The position numbers were made by a program, and so were the translations under genes. From NCBI RefSeq assembly GCF_014200675.1, contig NZ_JACHCI010000002.1:310001-374000 (forward strand): a stretch of DNA of 64,000 nt, written 5' to 3'. The notes beneath the pieces are model-generated. The model was not told the DNA's origin. It saw only the letters and a program-made list of their open reading frames with translations, and ran no database searches. The DNA is from Janthinobacterium saanense. GTDB taxonomy: Bacteria; Pseudomonadota; Gammaproteobacteria; Burkholderiales; Burkholderiaceae_D. Positions 43,626-52,801 of the stretch are shown here, piece by piece. Numbering within the stretch: the stretch's first letter is position 1; each line of letters begins with the position of its first letter.

Positions 43626-45842
43626 ATGCCGCATGACACTCATTCCCACGACAACTGCTGCTCCCATAAACATGCGGCACCATCCGCAACGCCAGCCGCA
43701 GCCGCCTTGCCCAGCGCCCCGATTGCCGGCGCGCAAACGGCGAAATACCGCATCGAGAACATGGATTGCCCCACGGAAGAACGCTTGATCCGCAACAAGC
43801 TGGGTGGCATGGCCGGTGTGGTGGGCCTCGATTTCAACCTGATGAACCGCGTGCTGGACGTGCATCACACCTTGCCGGCGCTCGCTACAGTCGAGTCTGC
43901 GCTGCACAGCATCGGCATGCAGGCTGTCCCCATGCAGGAAGGCGAAACGCGCGCCGCCACGCAAGGCGGCTTGTCCGGCCTGCAAAAAAGCTTGCTGGTG
44001 GTATCCGGCCTGGCCGCCGCCAGCGCCGAAGCGCTGGCCTGGAGCACGCAAAACGATCATTCCCCTACTGTGATCGCGCTGGCCCTGCTGTCGATCGCCA
44101 CGGGTGGCTGGCCTACCTTGAAAAAAGGCTGGATCGCACTGAAAAGCTTTACCTTGAACATCAATTTCCTGATGTCCCTGGCTGTGTTTGGCGCCATCGC
44201 CATCGGCCAGTGGCCGGAAGCGGCGATGGTAATCTTTTTGTTCGCCATTGCCGAGCTGATCGAAGGCCTGTCCCTGAACCGCGCCCGCAATGCCGTGCAA
44301 AGCTTGCTGCAACTGGCGCCGGACGTGGCCACCGTGGACAATGGCGAGGGTAGCTGGCAGCAAGTGCCCGTGGCAACTGTGGCCGTGGGCGCTACCTTGC
44401 GCGTGAAACCGGGCGAGCGCATCGCCCTCGATGGCGTGGTGAAGAACGGTACATCGTCCGTCAACCAGGCGCCGATCACCGGTGAAAGCATGCCAGTGGA
44501 CAAGAGCACAGGCGACGTTGTGTATGCAGGCACCATCAATGAGCGTGGTCTGCTCGACATTAGCGTCACGGCCAATAGCGGCAACTCCACCCTGGCGAAA
44601 ATCGTCAAGGTGATCGAAGAAACGCAAGGCAAGCAGGCGCCGACCCAGCGTTTCGTCGACAGTTTCGCCCGCTATTACACGCCAGCCGTGGTGGTGTTCG
44701 CCATCCTGGTGGCCGTGTTGCCACCGCTGCTGACGGGCGCGCCCTTCATGGCCTGGGTCTACAAGGCGCTGGTGATGCTGGTGATCGCCTGCCCTTGCGC
44801 GCTGGTCATTTCCACCCCCGTCACCGTCGTCAGCGGCCTGACGGCGGCGGCCCGGCGCGGCATTTTGGTGAAAGGCGGCCAATTCCTGGAAACCGGTTAC
44901 CGCCTGAAAGCCATCGCGGTCGACAAGACGGGCACCTTGACCATGGGTAAACCTGCTGCCACGGAAGTGGTCGCCTTTGAAGGCAGCAGCCGCGATGAAG
45001 TCTTGCTGCTGGCTGCCAGCCTGGACGCCAATTCGGCCCATCCGCTGGCCGCTGCCATCGTCAAGGCTGGCCCGCCCGCCGCCAGCCACTTGCCGGTGAG
45101 CGAGTTTGCCGCCCTGCATGGCCGCGGCGTGCAAGGCAATATCGCTGGCCAGACCTATTACCTGGGCAATGCCCGTTTGATGACGGAGCTGAAGGTTTTA
45201 CATCCGGCATTGCAAGCGACCCTGGCCCGGCTGGAACAGCAAGCCTACACGGCCATGATATTGGCAACAAGCGGCCGTGCGCTGGGAGTGATCGCCGTGG
45301 CCGATGTGCTGCGCCCGACGGCAAAAGCCGCCATTGCCCGTCTGAATGCTCTGGGCGTGACCACCGTGATGCTGACCGGTGACAACTTGTTGACGGCGCA
45401 GCGGATCGCCTCCGAAGTCGGTGTCAGCCTGGTCAAGGCAGAGTTGCTGCCGGAAAATAAACTCGATGAAATCAAGGCCTTGCAGCAACAGTTTGGTCTG
45501 GTCGCCATGCTGGGCGACGGCGTCAACGATGCGCCTGCCCTGGCCCAGGCGGACATCGGCTTCGCCATGGGCGCCGCCGGCAGCGACACCGCCATCGAAA
45601 CGGCCGACGTGGCCCTGATGGATGATGAGCTGGGCAAGCTGCCCGAATTCATCAGCCTGAGCCAGCGCACCCGCAGCATCCTGGTGCAAAACATCAGCTT
45701 TGCCATCGGCATCAAGGCCGTCTTCTTCGGCTTGGCGCTGGCAGGCCTGGCAACCTTGTGGATGGCGGTGTTTGCCGACGTGGGCGCCAGCCTGCTGGTG
45801 GTGGCCAATGGCTTGCGTTTGCTGCGATCAAAAAATGCATGA
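43626..45842 (+). CDS. cadA: Cd2+/Zn2+/Pb2+-exporting P1B-type ATPase
   Basis: A 738-residue metal-exporting P-type ATPase. It begins with a His/Cys-rich stretch (MPHDTHSHDNCCSHKH), then one HMA domain with the metal word NMDCPTEE (Cys48). The membrane CPC motif is at 389-391, the phosphorylated Asp433 in DKTGTL, and a GDGVNDAPAL hinge follows. The CPC and His-rich start fit the Zn/Cd/Pb branch. AAGGA lies 7 bases before the ATG at 43626. It is expressed from the CadR-controlled promoter and confers heavy-metal efflux. Confidence 0.92.
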   Translation: MPHDTHSHDNCCSHKHAAPSATPAAAALPSAPIAGAQTAKYRIENMDCPTEERLIRNKLGGMAGVVGLDFNLMNRVLDVHHTLPALATVESALHSIGMQAVPMQEGETRAATQGGLSGLQKSLLVVSGLAAASAEALAWSTQNDHSPTVIALALLSIATGGWPTLKKGWIALKSFTLNINFLMSLAVFGAIAIGQWPEAAMVIFLFAIAELIEGLSLNRARNAVQSLLQLAPDVATVDNGEGSWQQVPVATVAVGATLRVKPGERIALDGVVKNGTSSVNQAPITGESMPVDKSTGDVVYAGTINERGLLDISVTANSGNSTLAKIVKVIEETQGKQAPTQRFVDSFARYYTPAVVVFAILVAVLPPLLTGAPFMAWVYKALVMLVIACPCALVISTPVTVVSGLTAAARRGILVKGGQFLETGYRLKAIAVDKTGTLTMGKPAATEVVAFEGSSRDEVLLLAASLDANSAHPLAAAIVKAGPPAASHLPVSEFAALHGRGVQGNIAGQTYYLGNARLMTELKVLHPALQATLARLEQQAYTAMILATSGRALGVIAVADVLRPTAKAAIARLNALGVTTVMLTGDNLLTAQRIASEVGVSLVKAELLPENKLDEIKALQQQFGLVAMLGDGVNDAPALAQADIGFAMGAAGSDTAIETADVALMDDELGKLPEFISLSQRTRSILVQNISFAIGIKAVFFGLALAGLATLWMAVFADVGASLLVVANGLRLLRSKNA

Positions 45843-46018
45843 CGGCACGACCGCAGAGATTCTCACGAATGATGTCAATTATTCACCATTGACATAAATA
45901 ATTATCATTTTTTGCAATATTCTTCTATGTTCGTTATGGTACATACGGCGTTGAGCCCGCTGAATATGCGGGTTTAGCGCCACTACCATCGATGCACAAC
46001 ACACTGGAGGATGGCGCA

Positions 46019-47776
46019 ATGAATGCAAGAAACGATCAGCAGCAGGCAGTTTCCCGGCGTCGCAATTTTCTGAAGAAAACAGCGAAACTCACCGCCGCCG
46101 GCGCCCTGGCCGGCTGGCTGCCGCTGGCGCGCATCAGCGCCGCCCAGGCTAGCAATTGCGCCACGCCAGGCAACTTCCTGCTCGATATCGCGCTGTATAA
46201 GCAGACTTTTCAAAATTGGGCTGGCGACATCAAGGTCGACGATGTCTGGACTTGCGCGCCCGCCAATGCGCAGCAAGTCATCAAGGTAGTCAATTGGGCC
46301 AGGGACAATGGCTACAAGGTGCGCCCACGCGGCATGATGCACAATTGGTCGCCCCTGACCGTGCCGGCCGGCGCCGTGTGCCCCAGCGTCGTGTTGCTCG
46401 ACACCACCACGCATTTAACTGCCGTCAGCATCGATACTTCCGGCGCCGTTCCGCAAGTGACGGCGCAGGCCGGCATCAGCATGGAAGCGCTGTTGACGGT
46501 GCTGGAAAACGCGGGCCTGGGTTTGACGGCCACGCCCGCGCCGGGCGACCTGACCTTGGGCGGCGTGCTGGCGATCAATGGCCACGGCACGGCCGTGCCT
46601 GCCAAGAATGAACAGCGCCCCGTGGGCGCCACCTACGGTTCCGTGTCGAACCTGGTGCTGTCGCTCAAGGCGGTGGTGTATGACAGCGTCAGCCGTGCTT
46701 ACGTTTTGAAAACATTTTTGCGCAGCGACCCGGAAACCGGCGCCCTGCTGGCCCACGTAGGGCGCGCCCTGATCGTCGAGGCGACCTTGCAGGTGTCCCC
46801 CAACCAGCGCCTGCGTTGCCAGAGCTGGACCAATATTGCCTATACCGAGATGTTCGCGCCCAAGGGAGCGGGCGGGCGTACCTTCTCCAGTTTCCTCGAT
46901 AGCGCGGGCCGGGCGGAAGCGATCTGGTTTCCGTTTACCGACCATCCCTGGCTCAAGGTATGGAGCGTAGCCCCGGTCAAACCGGCTTTCGCGCGCGAAA
47001 CGACGGTGCCTTTCAATTACACATTTTCAGATAACTTGCCGGCCAGCCTCAACGACCTGGCCTATAAAATCGCCACCCTGGGCCAGGGCGGCCTGACGCC
47101 GCTGTTTGGCCAGACGCAATTCACGGTGGTCGGCGGCGGCCTGACGTTCACCGGTGGCTGGGACTTGTGGGGCTGGTCGAAGAACCTGTTGCTGTACGTA
47201 AAACCAAGCACCCTGCGCATCACCGCCAATGGTTATGCCGTACTGACCCGGCGCGACAATGTGCAGCGCGTACTCAATGAATTCGCCACCTTTTACCGCG
47301 CGCGGGTGGCTGCCTACCAGGCCCTGAACCGTTATCCGATGAATGGCCCGGTGGAAATTCGCGTCACGGGCCTGGACCAGCCAGGCGACGTGGCGGGCGC
47401 GAACGGTGTCTCGCCCATCTTGTCCGCAATACGCCCACGCCCCGACCATGCAGACTGGGACGTGGCCGTCTGGCTCGACATACTGACCTTCCCCGGCACG
47501 CCGTATGCGAACGATTTTTACCGGGAGGTGGAGCAATGGCTGGAAGCGACCTACAACGGCAGTTATGCAGCCGTGCGGCCGGAATGGTCGAAAGGCTGGG
47601 GCTACAGCAATCAGGCGGCCTGGGCCGATCCCATCGCCTTGCAAACGACGGTGCCCAACGCTTTCCGCACGGGCCAGCCTGCCGGCAGCAACTGGGATAG
47701 CGCCGTGGCCGTGCTGAATAAATACGATCCGCAGCGGCTGTATTCCTCGGCGCTGCAAGATAGCCTGGGCCTGTAA
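46019..47776 (+). CDS. secreted type II cholesterol oxidase (covalent FAD)
   Basis: A 585-residue flavoenzyme. It has a twin-arginine-like signal (SRRRNFLKK, hydrophobic helix), a PCMH-type FAD-binding domain (VRPRGMMHNWSPLTV; His108 is the likely covalent FAD site) and a cholesterol-oxidase substrate-binding C-terminal domain. This is the type II (vanillyl-alcohol-oxidase-fold) class that oxidises 3-beta-hydroxysterols to ketosteroids with H2O2. GGAGG lies 8 bases before the ATG at 46019. Natural substrate in this bacterium is unknown; host or fungal sterols are possible. Confidence 0.88.
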   Translation: MNARNDQQQAVSRRRNFLKKTAKLTAAGALAGWLPLARISAAQASNCATPGNFLLDIALYKQTFQNWAGDIKVDDVWTCAPANAQQVIKVVNWARDNGYKVRPRGMMHNWSPLTVPAGAVCPSVVLLDTTTHLTAVSIDTSGAVPQVTAQAGISMEALLTVLENAGLGLTATPAPGDLTLGGVLAINGHGTAVPAKNEQRPVGATYGSVSNLVLSLKAVVYDSVSRAYVLKTFLRSDPETGALLAHVGRALIVEATLQVSPNQRLRCQSWTNIAYTEMFAPKGAGGRTFSSFLDSAGRAEAIWFPFTDHPWLKVWSVAPVKPAFARETTVPFNYTFSDNLPASLNDLAYKIATLGQGGLTPLFGQTQFTVVGGGLTFTGGWDLWGWSKNLLLYVKPSTLRITANGYAVLTRRDNVQRVLNEFATFYRARVAAYQALNRYPMNGPVEIRVTGLDQPGDVAGANGVSPILSAIRPRPDHADWDVAVWLDILTFPGTPYANDFYREVEQWLEATYNGSYAAVRPEWSKGWGYSNQAAWADPIALQTTVPNAFRTGQPAGSNWDSAVAVLNKYDPQRLYSSALQDSLGL

Positions 47777-47865
47777 AATAGTTAAGAAGAAATATTTTAA
47801 AGTAGACAACTGATGTAAAAAACGCTACCTTGTTGGCCCACTGCAATCGCCACCAAGGTAGTTTC

Positions 47866-49356
47866 ATGACATTCTTGCCCCGCTTGACCTTCCTGACTGC
47901 CATGCTGGCCAGTGCCGGCCTGCATGCCGAACCCATGTTGTTTACTCCCTGCGCCGACACGGCAGTGCCAGGCAGCCTGTGTTCAGGCTTGAACGTGCCG
48001 GGCGGCTACGATGAGCAGGGCCACGCGCTGGCTGGCGAAGAAGATAGAGCCCACGTGTTTGTCCGCAAGATTGCCGCCGACGTGCCTGCCGGCAAGCGGC
48101 CCAAAGGAACTTTGTGACTGGTGGCGGGCGGCCCCGGCGAATCGGGCGCCTCGTTCTACAATCTGCTGCCGACCTTGCGCCGCAGCTTTCCCGGCTTTGA
48201 ATTCCTGATCCCCGACCATCGCGGCACGGGCAATTCCTCGCGTTTGTGCAGGGTGGAAGAATCGGAACAAAGCCCCGGTGGCCGGGCCTTGGTCGGCGCG
48301 GAATGGGGCAGCTGCTTTGCCGGCCTGAACCTGGTACCGGAAGTTGCCAGCCACTTCAGCATCACCAGCGCCGCGCGCGACTTGAAATCCCTGATCGAAG
48401 GCGAGCGCGATGGTAAGAACAACCGTGGCCAGCCGCCCGTGTATTTATATGGCGTGTCGTATGGCACGCAACTGGTCTTGCGCACCCTGCAGCTGGGACC
48501 GCTGCCAGTCAAAGGCGTGATCCTCGACTCGCTGGTGCCGCCGCAAACCGACCCGCGCTGGGACTTGAGCCAGCGTTCGCAAGTGGTCAACCAGGTCGGC
48601 CTGCAAGTGCTGGCCCAGTGCGATGCGGATGCCGCTTGCCATGGCGCGCTGGGCGAACCGGCCGAAACGCTGTACCGCAGGGTACTGGACAAGGCCCAGG
48701 CCGACCCTGCCCTGCTGGCGAAAATTCCCGGCAAGAGCCTGAAAAACTTCCTGGGTGGTTTGCTCGACATCCCCGCCGCCCGCGCCCGCGCCCGCATCCC
48801 CTACCTGCTGCAAGACCTCGATAAAGGCGGAGATACGGAACTGGCCGCCGTGCGCGAGACCCTGAAGGCCGCAGCTGCCAGCCTGGGCAGCTACCCGCAA
48901 TCGCCGCTGTCGATGCCCTTGGTCAACATCATCAGCAATTCCGAAAACAATCTGCAACCGTCGCTGCGGCCCAACTGGAAGCCAATCGACATCGACCGCG
49001 AAGACGCCGACCTGCTATTCACCAGCCCCCTGCCCCGCATCCTGCTGGGCAGGGGCCTGCCCACCTACCCACACGACCGCAATTTCGGCCAGTTGCCGGC
49101 AAAAGTGCCGCCCACCCTGGTGCTGCAAGGCACGCTGGACCCAAAAACGCCGTATGCAGGTGCGCAGGCGCAAGTCACAGCCTTAACCCAAGCCAAGGCG
49201 GGCAAGGTAGCGCTGGCCACCATGGAACACGCACCGCATTTTATTCTGTGGACGGCGCCAGCCTGCTTTGAACAGGCGAGCAAGCGTTTTATTGCCGGCA
49301 AACCGGTGCAGGATTGCACACCTGACGCGAACCGGCCCACCGCTGCCCTTCCGTAG
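47866..49356 (+). pseudogene. alpha/beta hydrolase (tripeptidyl-aminopeptidase-like) interrupted by in-frame TGA
   Basis: One continuous reading frame encodes a ~496-residue exported alpha/beta hydrolase, except for a TGA at 48115-48117. It has a signal peptide, then KGTL-stop-LVAGGPGESG, then IPDHRGTGNS, the nucleophile word GVSYGT, LQGTLDPKTPYAGA with the Asp, and MEHAPHF with the His. The family expects a Trp at the stop (GTLWLVAGGPG), so a single TGG-to-TGA change explains it. It is either a fresh pseudogene or a sequencing error. The 5' part has a signal peptide and the 3' part has no good start. An AAGG element precedes the ATG at 47866. Confidence 0.8.
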
Positions 49357-49367
49357 CGACCGATACC

Positions 49368-49778
49368 CTATACCTGCGGCTTGACAATCACAAGCACGGT
49401 AATGATGACTGTCACGCTGAGGATGGCGGCAGGAAAGCCGAAGCGGCTTAGCCAGGTCTGCCCCGCCGGGTTCGGCGACCTGTTGCGCAAGCGAGCCACC
49501 AGCATGCCATGCAGCCCGGACAAACACAGCACAAGAAACAATTTGGCGATCAGCCAGGCTTGCGGAAACCAGCCGCCAGTCGACGCCAGCACCAGGCCCA
49601 GTATCCATGCCAGTAACATCGCTGGTGTGGTGACTCGCCGGTCCCACACGCGCAAACGGCCAAGCAAGGGAGCCATGGGCTCGCTACGGCAGGCCAGGGT
49701 ACACGCGACGGCCAGCATGCCGCCGATCCAGGTGGCGACTGCCGCAATGTGCAGCGTTCTCAGCAAAAGATAATCCAT
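49368..49778 (-). CDS. small CopD/HemJ-like membrane protein
   Basis: A 136-residue protein with four hydrophobic helices. The first (LLLRTLHIAAVATWIGGMLAV) contains the conserved His, and the third has AKLFLVLCLSGLHG, as in the CopD/HemJ superfamily. HemJ is a protoporphyrinogen oxidase. The heme O synthase gene nearby makes a heme-related role attractive, but CopD-type copper resistance proteins look similar at this length. Its ATG lies 5 bases after the stop of the DUF3817 gene, so they form an operon. Confidence 0.65.
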   Translation of the reverse strand: MDYLLLRTLHIAAVATWIGGMLAVACTLACRSEPMAPLLGRLRVWDRRVTTPAMLLAWILGLVLASTGGWFPQAWLIAKLFLVLCLSGLHGMLVARLRNRSPNPAGQTWLSRFGFPAAILSVTVIITVLVIVKPQV

Positions 49779-49783
49779 GCTGG

Positions 49784-50125
49784 CTATTCCTTTGCCGGCG
49801 CCGCCAGCGACGCTACGCGGCGCGCCAGCAACCGCTCGTTGAGGAAAGCACCGAACGGAATGATGGGCGCCAACGCCATGCGCAGGCGCTCTGCACGTGT
49901 CCAGCTGCCAAGGGAAAGCGTCTGCACCAGCATCCGGCAATACAGCAGGAAGGCCAGGCCGTGCACCGGCCCGATGACCGACACCATGCCTGGGTATCCG
50001 CCCAGATGCTTGAGCGGCATGGCAATACCGAGCAACAGCAGCAGCGTGCCCCCTTCGAACAACGATATGTAGCGCATCTTGCGTAGCTGTGCGCGCGCTT
50101 CCTGGTAGGTCGTTTCCAAATCCAT
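49784..50125 (-). CDS. DUF3817 membrane protein
   Basis: A 113-residue protein with the DUF3817 pattern: YISLFEGGTLLLLLGIAMPLK, then VIGPVHGLAFLLYCRMLVQ, then an ALAPIIPFGAFLNERLL end. It has about three membrane helices and unknown function. The group is often found near cytochrome oxidase and heme genes. An AAAGGAAA site precedes the ATG at 50125. It is cotranscribed with the CopD/HemJ-like gene and divergent from the heme O synthase gene. Confidence 0.75.
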   Translation of the reverse strand: MDLETTYQEARAQLRKMRYISLFEGGTLLLLLGIAMPLKHLGGYPGMVSVIGPVHGLAFLLYCRMLVQTLSLGSWTRAERLRMALAPIIPFGAFLNERLLARRVASLAAPAKE

Positions 50126-50333
50126 CTGGTTTCCTTTAGTCGATACTGCAGGCATCTTAGTTCGCTCAAGCAGACCGCAAGCGCCATATTTCCCACCATT
50201 CCAGACATCAGGCGGCATGCCCCTTAAATGGCGGCAAACGAGGGAACTACGTCCTCTTTCCAGGCGGGCACGCCAATACAATATTCGCGCGACAAACAGT
50301 TGCCCAACCATTTGCCTACTTTGAAAGGATGAT

Positions 50334-50432
50334 ATGTACGATTCCCGGCAACACCAGCCCACCTGCCTTGCCGCAGAAGGCAAGCACGCGCCAGCGCCGC
50401 GCTTCGCGCTTGCATGCGCAAGGCGATACTGA
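50334..50432 (+). CDS. 32-codon leader ORF overlapping cyoE start
   Basis: A short frame starting at an ATG with an AAAGGAT site 4-6 bases upstream. It ends in a TGA that shares its A with the cyoE ATG (TGATG). The peptide (MYDSRQHQPTCLAAEGKH and on) has no known domain. The good binding site and exact stop-start overlap suggest translational coupling or a regulatory leader rather than chance, but this is not proven. Confidence 0.4.
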   Translation: MYDSRQHQPTCLAAEGKHAPAPRFALACARRY

Positions 50433-51283
50433 TGTACAAAGCTTATCTCGCCCTGACCAAGCCCGGCATCGTGCTGGGCAATCTTGTTTCCGTCACAGGC
50501 GGCTTCCTGCTGGCAACGCACGGACAGGTTGACTGGCGGCAAGGTGCGCTGGTGGCCACCGGCGTGTCGCTGGTGGTCGCTTCCGGCTGCACCGTCAACA
50601 ACATCATCGACCGCGACATCGACCAGCTGATGCTGCGCACGTGCAGGCGGCCGATGGCGAATGGCGCCATCGGCATACGCGCAGCGTGCGCCTATGCCAC
50701 CCTACTGTTGCTGGCGGGGCTGGGCTTGCTGTACGCGGCAACCCAGCGCTGGCTGCCACTGATGCTGGTATTGCTGGGCTATGCCGTCTACGCCGGCCTG
50801 TACACGCTACACCTGAAGCGCAGGTCGGTGCACGGCACGCTGGTCGGCAGTATTTCCGGCGCCATGCCGCCGGTGGCTGGCTACTGCGCGGCACAGGGCC
50901 GTTTTGACGCCACGGCGCTGTTGCTGCTCGTGATGTTCAGCTTGTGGCAAATGCCGCATTCCTACGCCATCGCCATCTTCCGCGCCGCTGACTATCGGGC
51001 CGCCGCCATTCCGGTCTTGCCGCTGGTGCGCGGCCATGCCACGGCCAAGCGCCACATCCTGCTGTATATCATTGCCTTCATGGCGGCCTCGCTGTCGCTG
51101 GGCGCCTTCGGTGCGGGACGTTTGTATATGCTGTCCATGCTGGCCGCCGGCGCCTGCTGGCTGGCGGTCGGCATCGCCGGCCTGCGCGCCCGCGACGATG
51201 CCCGGTGGGCACGCCAGGTCTTCCTTGCATCGATCGCGGTAGTCACCGTGCTCAGCGCGGCCATGGCGCTGCATGCAGTGTGA
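50432..51283 (+). CDS. cyoE: heme O synthase (protoheme IX farnesyltransferase)
   Basis: A 283-residue membrane prenyltransferase of the UbiA superfamily with about nine helices. It shows the first Asp-rich motif NNIIDRDID (residues 56-64) and the second-site region LWQMPHSYAIAIFRAADYRAA. It farnesylates heme b to heme O for terminal oxidases. The ATG at 50432 is chosen because of an AAGGCGA element upstream and the TGATG overlap with the leader frame. No oxidase subunit genes are adjacent. Confidence 0.88.
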   Translation: MYKAYLALTKPGIVLGNLVSVTGGFLLATHGQVDWRQGALVATGVSLVVASGCTVNNIIDRDIDQLMLRTCRRPMANGAIGIRAACAYATLLLLAGLGLLYAATQRWLPLMLVLLGYAVYAGLYTLHLKRRSVHGTLVGSISGAMPPVAGYCAAQGRFDATALLLLVMFSLWQMPHSYAIAIFRAADYRAAAIPVLPLVRGHATAKRHILLYIIAFMAASLSLGAFGAGRLYMLSMLAAGACWLAVGIAGLRARDDARWARQVFLASIAVVTVLSAAMALHAV

Positions 51284-51307
51284 ACTGGCGTACCCTGGCG
51301 GCCATGT

Positions 51308-52801
51308 TCAGCGGGCGGCCACCTGCCCGTCCGCCGCATCCCAGCCGCCACCCAGTGCGCGTATCAGGCTGACGGTGGCCACAGCCTGCGCCCCGGCCAG
51401 CCGGTTCAGCTGCAGACGCGCCTGCAGGATTTGCCGCTGCGCGTCGATCACTTCCAGATAGCTGACCTGCCCTGCTTCATACTGGTTTTGCGACAATTGC
51501 CCGGCACGCCGGGCGGCCGCGACCGCCGCCACCTGCGCGGCATGCTGTACCTTGAGCAGGCGTAATTCGGCCAGGCTGTCTTCCACCTCGCGAAACGCCA
51601 CCAGCACCTGTTGCCGGTACAGGGCCACGTCTTCGTCCAGGCGGGCTTGCGCCGCGCCCAGCATGGCGCTGCGCCGTCCGCCATCGAACAGGGGGACGGA
51701 CAGCGCCGTGCCGGCCAGCGGCCCGAGCAGGAAAGTCCGGCTGGACCAGTGGAACAAGTTGCCCAGCGTGGCAGACTCGACACCCAGCATGGCGGTCAAG
51801 TCCAGCCTGGGAAAGAAGGCCGACTGGGCCAGGCCAACGCGCGCATAGGCCGCCGCCATGGCGCGTTCTGCCGCGGCAATATCGGGACGACGCTCCAGCA
51901 AGGCCGAGGGCAAGCCAGCGGGCACCTGCACCGGCACTTGCACCGGCGCCAGCGGCATGGCGGCAAAGGCAAATTGCGCCGGAGCCTTGCCCAGCTACAC
52001 GGCCAGACTGTGCTCGGCAGCGGCGCGCTGGCGCGCCACGCCTGTTGCGTCGGCGCGCGCGCTTTCCAGCACATTGCGTGCGCGCGCCACGTCCAGTTCG
52101 CCGACATCGCCCTCCTTGAAGCGACGCTCGACTAGCTTCAGCGCATCTTCCCGCAGCGCCACGGTTTGCTGATACACACGCAGTTGCGCATCAAACTCGC
52201 GCAGCTGGAAATAGTGTTGCGCCACCTCGGCCTGCAGCGCGAGCAGCACCGAGTGGAATAGTGCCACGCTGCGGCCGGCATCTGCCTGCGCGGCGTGGAT
52301 GCCGCTGCCGACCCGGCCGAACAGGTCCACTTCATATGAAGCCGCCGCCTGGGCGCGCCACAAGGTTTGGCCCGGCACTTGCGCGCCGTCTGCCAGCGAC
52401 TGCGACGCCGGCGAAGCGCGTTGCCGCGTAGCACCGAACCCGGCGTCCAGTGCCGGCAAACGTGCCGCCTCCTGCGCTTGCGCCAGCGCCCGCGCCTGCC
52501 GCAAGCGGGCGGCGGCGGCCTGCACATCCTGGTTGGCGGCGATGGCCTGGTGTTCGAGCTCGTCCAGTAGCGGATCGCCGAAGATGGCCCACCACTGGCC
52601 ACGCTGCGCCTCTTCGGCCGGCTCGGCCAGCTTCCAGCCGGCGCCGTCTTCCGCCGGCGCTTCCTTGAAGGTGGCCGGGATACTTGCCTCGGGCCGCTGC
52701 CATGGCTGTTCTACCGAGCACGCCGCTATCAGCGACAGCAGCGCGCCACCTATCGCCAGCCGTGGCAACGGCAGGCGTTTCATCATTTCACGTTTCTTCA
52801 T
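51308..52801 (-). pseudogene. RND outer-membrane factor (NodT family) interrupted by in-frame TAG
   Basis: A single minus-strand frame encodes a ~497-residue outer-membrane efflux lipoprotein (lipobox IAAC at about residue 28, TolC-like repeats). It is broken by a TAG at 51995-51997. The sequence on both sides joins smoothly (AEHSLAV-stop-LGKAPAQFAF, where the family has LAVLLGxxP), so a single base change is the simplest cause. The second half lacks a good start. Its ATG overlaps the RND gene's stop (TGATG). If real, the pump lacks its own outer-membrane channel and would need another one. Confidence 0.8.

Noticed and set aside
43539-45134. 531-codon open frame on the minus strand
   Set aside because: It is antisense to cadA, with a His/Gln/Gly-rich product typical of shadow frames.
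45888-45920. TTGACA and an ATTATCATT Fur-like half-site before the cholesterol oxidase gene
   Set aside because: No -10 box lies at normal spacing and only one half of a Fur box matches.
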